NCBI GenBank assembly: GCA_028704195.1
Contig: JAQVLL010000088.1
Span: 1 to 7,483, forward strand
Origin: Smithellaceae bacterium
GTDB taxonomy: Bacteria; Desulfobacterota; Syntrophia; Syntrophales; Smithellaceae
Direction: 5' to 3'
DNA length: 7,483 nt
Made by a program: the position numbers and the translations under genes. Below are positions 5,465 to 7,483 of this stretch, one piece after another; position 1 is the first letter of the stretch; each line of letters starts with the position of its first letter. Under the pieces are notes generated by a model that was not told the origin of the DNA, did no database searches, and worked only from the letters and a program-made list of their open reading frames with translations.

Positions 5465-6229
5465 TCACCTCAAAGACTGCAGATACTCTTTTGCCTTTCG
5501 TCCAAAAGGCGTTTCCGGGGCAAGCTTCATGACTTGCCTGAATGAACTTCTGGCATTTTCATAGTCATGGAGCTTTATATATGTTTCTCCAAGGTAAAAA
5601 TGCGCATCATAAAGGGATGGATTTAAATTTACCGATTTTTCGAGATGCGTCTTTGCCCTGAAAAAATTCGATTGTTTCAGATAGATTAAACCAATATTTT
5701 TTTCGATTCGCGGATGCAGACGGCGGGTCGGATCCTTGATCAAGGCCTGCTGATATTGAGACAATGCCTTATTGTAATTATTCAAATTATAATAGGCCCA
5801 CCCGGAATTGTAAAGAGCAAGCGAGGGGGTTTCGTAAAGGTAATTTTTTAACGCTTGATCAAAAGCTGCTATGGCCTTCTCCCATTGGCCCATATCCATG
5901 TAAATGACGCCGATATAATTATGGGCTTCCGAGTAATCTTCTTTCAGGGAGACCGCCTTCTGAAAACGCTCGAGTGCCATATCCCTCATCCCCCGGCCGT
6001 TATAGGCAATCCCCAGATAATAATTTGTAACGGGATCATCCGGGGCATCCCTGTCCGCTTCAAGGAGTACTTTGAGCGCACCAAGGTACTGTCCCGCCTC
6101 AAGCAGGGCCAGCCCCGTCTTTTGATTGGCCTCCGCCTGTGCTTTTTGCCTGGCCATCATGGCGCAGGAGGATACCAGCAATAACTGGCAAAGCAGGGCA
6201 GCTATGACGATTAAATTAACGCGTTTCAT
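5465..6229 (-). CDS. pilW: TPR outer-membrane lipoprotein, PilW/PilF/Tgl-like type IV pilus assembly factor
   Basis: A 254-residue lipoprotein. A basic N-terminus and hydrophobic core (residues 1-19) lead to a lipobox LVSSC, with Cys22 as the lipidated residue. Ala at +2 favours outer-membrane sorting. Residues of about 34-239 hold six consecutive TPR motifs, for example NYYLGIAYNGRGMRDMALE at 69-87 and AHFYLGETYIKLHDYENA at 209-226. Length, lipobox and six TPRs match Myxococcus Tgl, Pseudomonas PilF and Neisseria PilW, which promote PilQ secretin multimerisation or pilus stability. The neighbouring upstream gene is pilQ, which supports the assignment. The genes are separated by a terminator (6277-6312), so this gene is likely to have its own promoter, but I see no convincing one. 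The ATG at 6229 gives a perfect signal peptide; its Shine-Dalgarno is weak and an in-frame TGA lies five codons upstream. A generic TPR lipoprotein is the fallback. Confidence 0.85.
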   Translation of the reverse strand: MKRVNLIVIAALLCQLLLVSSCAMMARQKAQAEANQKTGLALLEAGQYLGALKVLLEADRDAPDDPVTNYYLGIAYNGRGMRDMALERFQKAVSLKEDYSEAHNYIGVIYMDMGQWEKAIAAFDQALKNYLYETPSLALYNSGWAYYNLNNYNKALSQYQQALIKDPTRRLHPRIEKNIGLIYLKQSNFFRAKTHLEKSVNLNPSLYDAHFYLGETYIKLHDYENARSSFRQVMKLAPETPFGRKAKEYLQSLR

Positions 6230-6276
6230 GGCCAGCTGAACTCACTGAAAATTATTAAACTCCTGTAAATGCACCG

Positions 6277-6312
6277 AAAAAATCCCTCCGCGCATGCCGG
6301 CGCAGAGGGATT
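6277..6312 (-). terminator. Rho-independent terminator of pilQ
   Basis: On the minus strand AATCCCTCTGCGC (6312-6300) pairs with GCGCGGAGGGATT (6293-6281) over 13 positions with one mismatch, around a six-base loop. It is followed at once by six T's (6282-6277). It lies 19 nt after the pilQ stop and about 48 nt before the lipoprotein start, in the classic position to end the pil transcript. Confidence 0.9.
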
Positions 6313-6331
6313 CCGTCATGTTCAATTCCTC

Positions 6332-7483
6332 TTATTGCCAACTTTGGCACTTGTCTACATCATCAAGGCTTGTATCACATGCATCTTCAATTTGACCGGA
6401 CCCCGCCAGAATCTTCGGCGTGATGAAGATCATCAGTTGCCGTTTTTGCTGTTTGATATTTTCCGTCTTGAAAAGCCACTTGAAGATCGGAATCTTTAAG
6501 AACCAAGGCACACCGCTGTCTATTTTATCATCCTGAATCCTGGACACGCCGCCGATGACGACAGTATCTCCATCCGATACGACAATTTTTGATTCCACTT
6601 CGTTTTTGCGAATAGGTGGATTGCCCTGAAGTTTCTCACCCTGCGCATAATCGGGCGTGTCATTCGTCGCTTTGATTTCCATGGAAATCCGTCCGTCATC
6701 CGTGATTTTCGGAGTTACTTCCAGACGCAATACCGCTTCCTTAAACGTGACCGTCGCAGGAGAAGTCCCCGAAGCGGGCGTCACATAAGGAACATCATCA
6801 CCCTGCTTGATGACGGCTTTCACGTTGTCCATCGTGACAACTTTGGGGGATGAAATCACCTTGCCCTGTGTGGTTGCCTCCATGGCCGACAGCTGAACCT
6901 CGATGAAACTGCGGGCGCCTCCAAATACGAGACCCAACGTCGGTCCCAGGACACTCGACGGGAAATTGACAGCCGCCATCTCCAGTAAATCGGTTGTGCC
7001 GTATTTTGAGAACGGAATCTCCGCAGGATATGATAGTGTTTTCGCGTTGGTCTGGGTAAGCGGGTTGGTGCCTGCGGACAATCCAAGGCCGTAATCCCCA
7101 ATGCTGGAATGGTTGCCGAATCCCCATTGTACACCCAGATTTCGAACAAATTCTTCTGACACTTCCACGATTTTCGCTTCGATCATAATCTGGCGCAATT
7201 TTCCCTTTTCGACATCCGATTTCAGTGCTCTTGCCCTTTGCTCTTCTTCGGCCTTATACTGCTCGGCATCGGCATCTTTCTTGTCTTTTTCGTCTTTTTT
7301 CTTTCTTTCCAGCGTCATGACCGTGATAACATTGCCCGACTGCTGTTTTGTCAGGCCGTGAATTTTCAGGATAGCATCCAGCGCCTGGTCCCACGGCACA
7401 TTTTTCATAGTCAAGGTTACATTGCCTTTCACATCATCGCCGGCAATAATGCTTTTGTCGCCATACTCAGACATTAACCGTAA
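6332..7483 (-). CDS. pilQ: Type IV pilus secretin PilQ, C-terminal part (5' end beyond window)
   Basis: Outer-membrane secretin forming the gated channel for type IV pili. The frame stays open to the right edge: Leu-Arg-Leu codons precede the Met at 7474, so this Met is internal and the N-terminal AMIN region is outside. Counting from that Met: 1-55 is the end of the STN/N0 domain (KGNVTLTMKNVPWDQALDAI). 56-93 is a strongly charged helical linker (ERKKKDEKDKKDADAEQYK). 94-119 begins the secretin core (LRQIMIEAKIVEVSEEF). KVISSPKVVTMDN is at 205-217. GDTVVIGGV at 302-310 and VPWFLKIPIFKWLF at 322-335 form the secretin signature. Between N0 and the core I find no N1 (secretin_N) domain, which PilQ normally has. 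The 20-residue tail after TPKIL carries Cys366 and Cys376. A terminator follows the stop. Confidence 0.93.
   Translation of the reverse strand, partial: LRLMSEYGDKSIIAGDDVKGNVTLTMKNVPWDQALDAILKIHGLTKQQSGNVITVMTLERKKKDEKDKKDADAEQYKAEEEQRARALKSDVEKGKLRQIMIEAKIVEVSEEFVRNLGVQWGFGNHSSIGDYGLGLSAGTNPLTQTNAKTLSYPAEIPFSKYGTTDLLEMAAVNFPSSVLGPTLGLVFGGARSFIEVQLSAMEATTQGKVISSPKVVTMDNVKAVIKQGDDVPYVTPASGTSPATVTFKEAVLRLEVTPKITDDGRISMEIKATNDTPDYAQGEKLQGNPPIRKNEVESKIVVSDGDTVVIGGVSRIQDDKIDSGVPWFLKIPIFKWLFKTENIKQQKRQLMIFITPKILAGSGQIEDACDTSLDDVDKCQSWQ

Noticed and set aside
6798..7149. Two further minus-strand ORFs (97 and 109 codons) inside pilQ
   Set aside because: They overlap the secretin core in other frames; the pilQ frame is continuous and carries the conserved signature.
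7472..7474. Met at 7474 as the start of PilQ
   Set aside because: The frame continues upstream to the edge with residues that fit the N0 domain (Leu-Arg-Leu before the Met), and a secretin cannot begin in the middle of that domain.

Overview
The window reads as a chromosomal, housekeeping stretch of a Gram-negative bacterium, most likely a Desulfobacterota (former Deltaproteobacteria) member close to Syntrophus-like lineages. I infer this from a type IV pilus secretin followed by a Tgl/PilW-type lipoprotein with six TPRs, from the style of the LOG, S21 and HolA proteins, and from moderate GC. The taxonomy is inference; no rRNA or other lineage marker is present. All credible genes lie on the minus strand, so transcription runs from the right edge to the left.

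Right part, in transcription order. The 3' portion of pilQ (6332-7483, cut by the window edge) ends at a clear Rho-independent terminator (6277-6312). A new unit then begins: a six-TPR lipoprotein that probably helps assemble the PilQ secretin (5465-6229), a small soluble TPR protein of unknown role (4868-5374), an M24B Xaa-Pro peptidase (3799-4887) whose start overlaps the preceding gene, the glycine-cleavage H protein gcvH (3384-3779), and a 279-residue cofactor transferase best read as LipM-type octanoyltransferase (2535-3374). GcvH is the known acceptor of LipM, so the last two form a lipoyl-assembly pair. No gcvT, gcvP or lipA is in the window.

Middle part. The 416 bases between the lipM stop and the rpsU start (2119-2534) carry no long gene but are not empty. 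They hold a good sigma70-type promoter (2398-2426), a perfect 13-bp inverted repeat overlapping its -10 box (2354-2399), a possible 37-codon ORF whose ATG lies in that repeat (2252-2365), and a terminator-like hairpin with seven T's (2178-2229). Together they could be a small transcription unit of roughly 210 nt, a leader/attenuator for rpsU, or both. This is the least explained part of the window.

Left part. rpsU (ribosomal protein S21, 1927-2118) probably starts at a TTG behind a near-perfect AGGAGG site. It is followed by a LOG-family nucleotide phosphoribohydrolase (1206-1865) and the 5' part of holA (DNA polymerase III delta subunit, 1-1171, running off the left edge). The three genes are closely spaced and look like one operon.

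I saw no mobile elements, CRISPR arrays, tRNAs or rRNAs, and no defence or secondary-metabolism cluster. The points most worth a second look are the intergenic element upstream of rpsU, the PilQ that lacks a visible N1 domain, the gcvH-lipM pair, and a large insertion in HolA.
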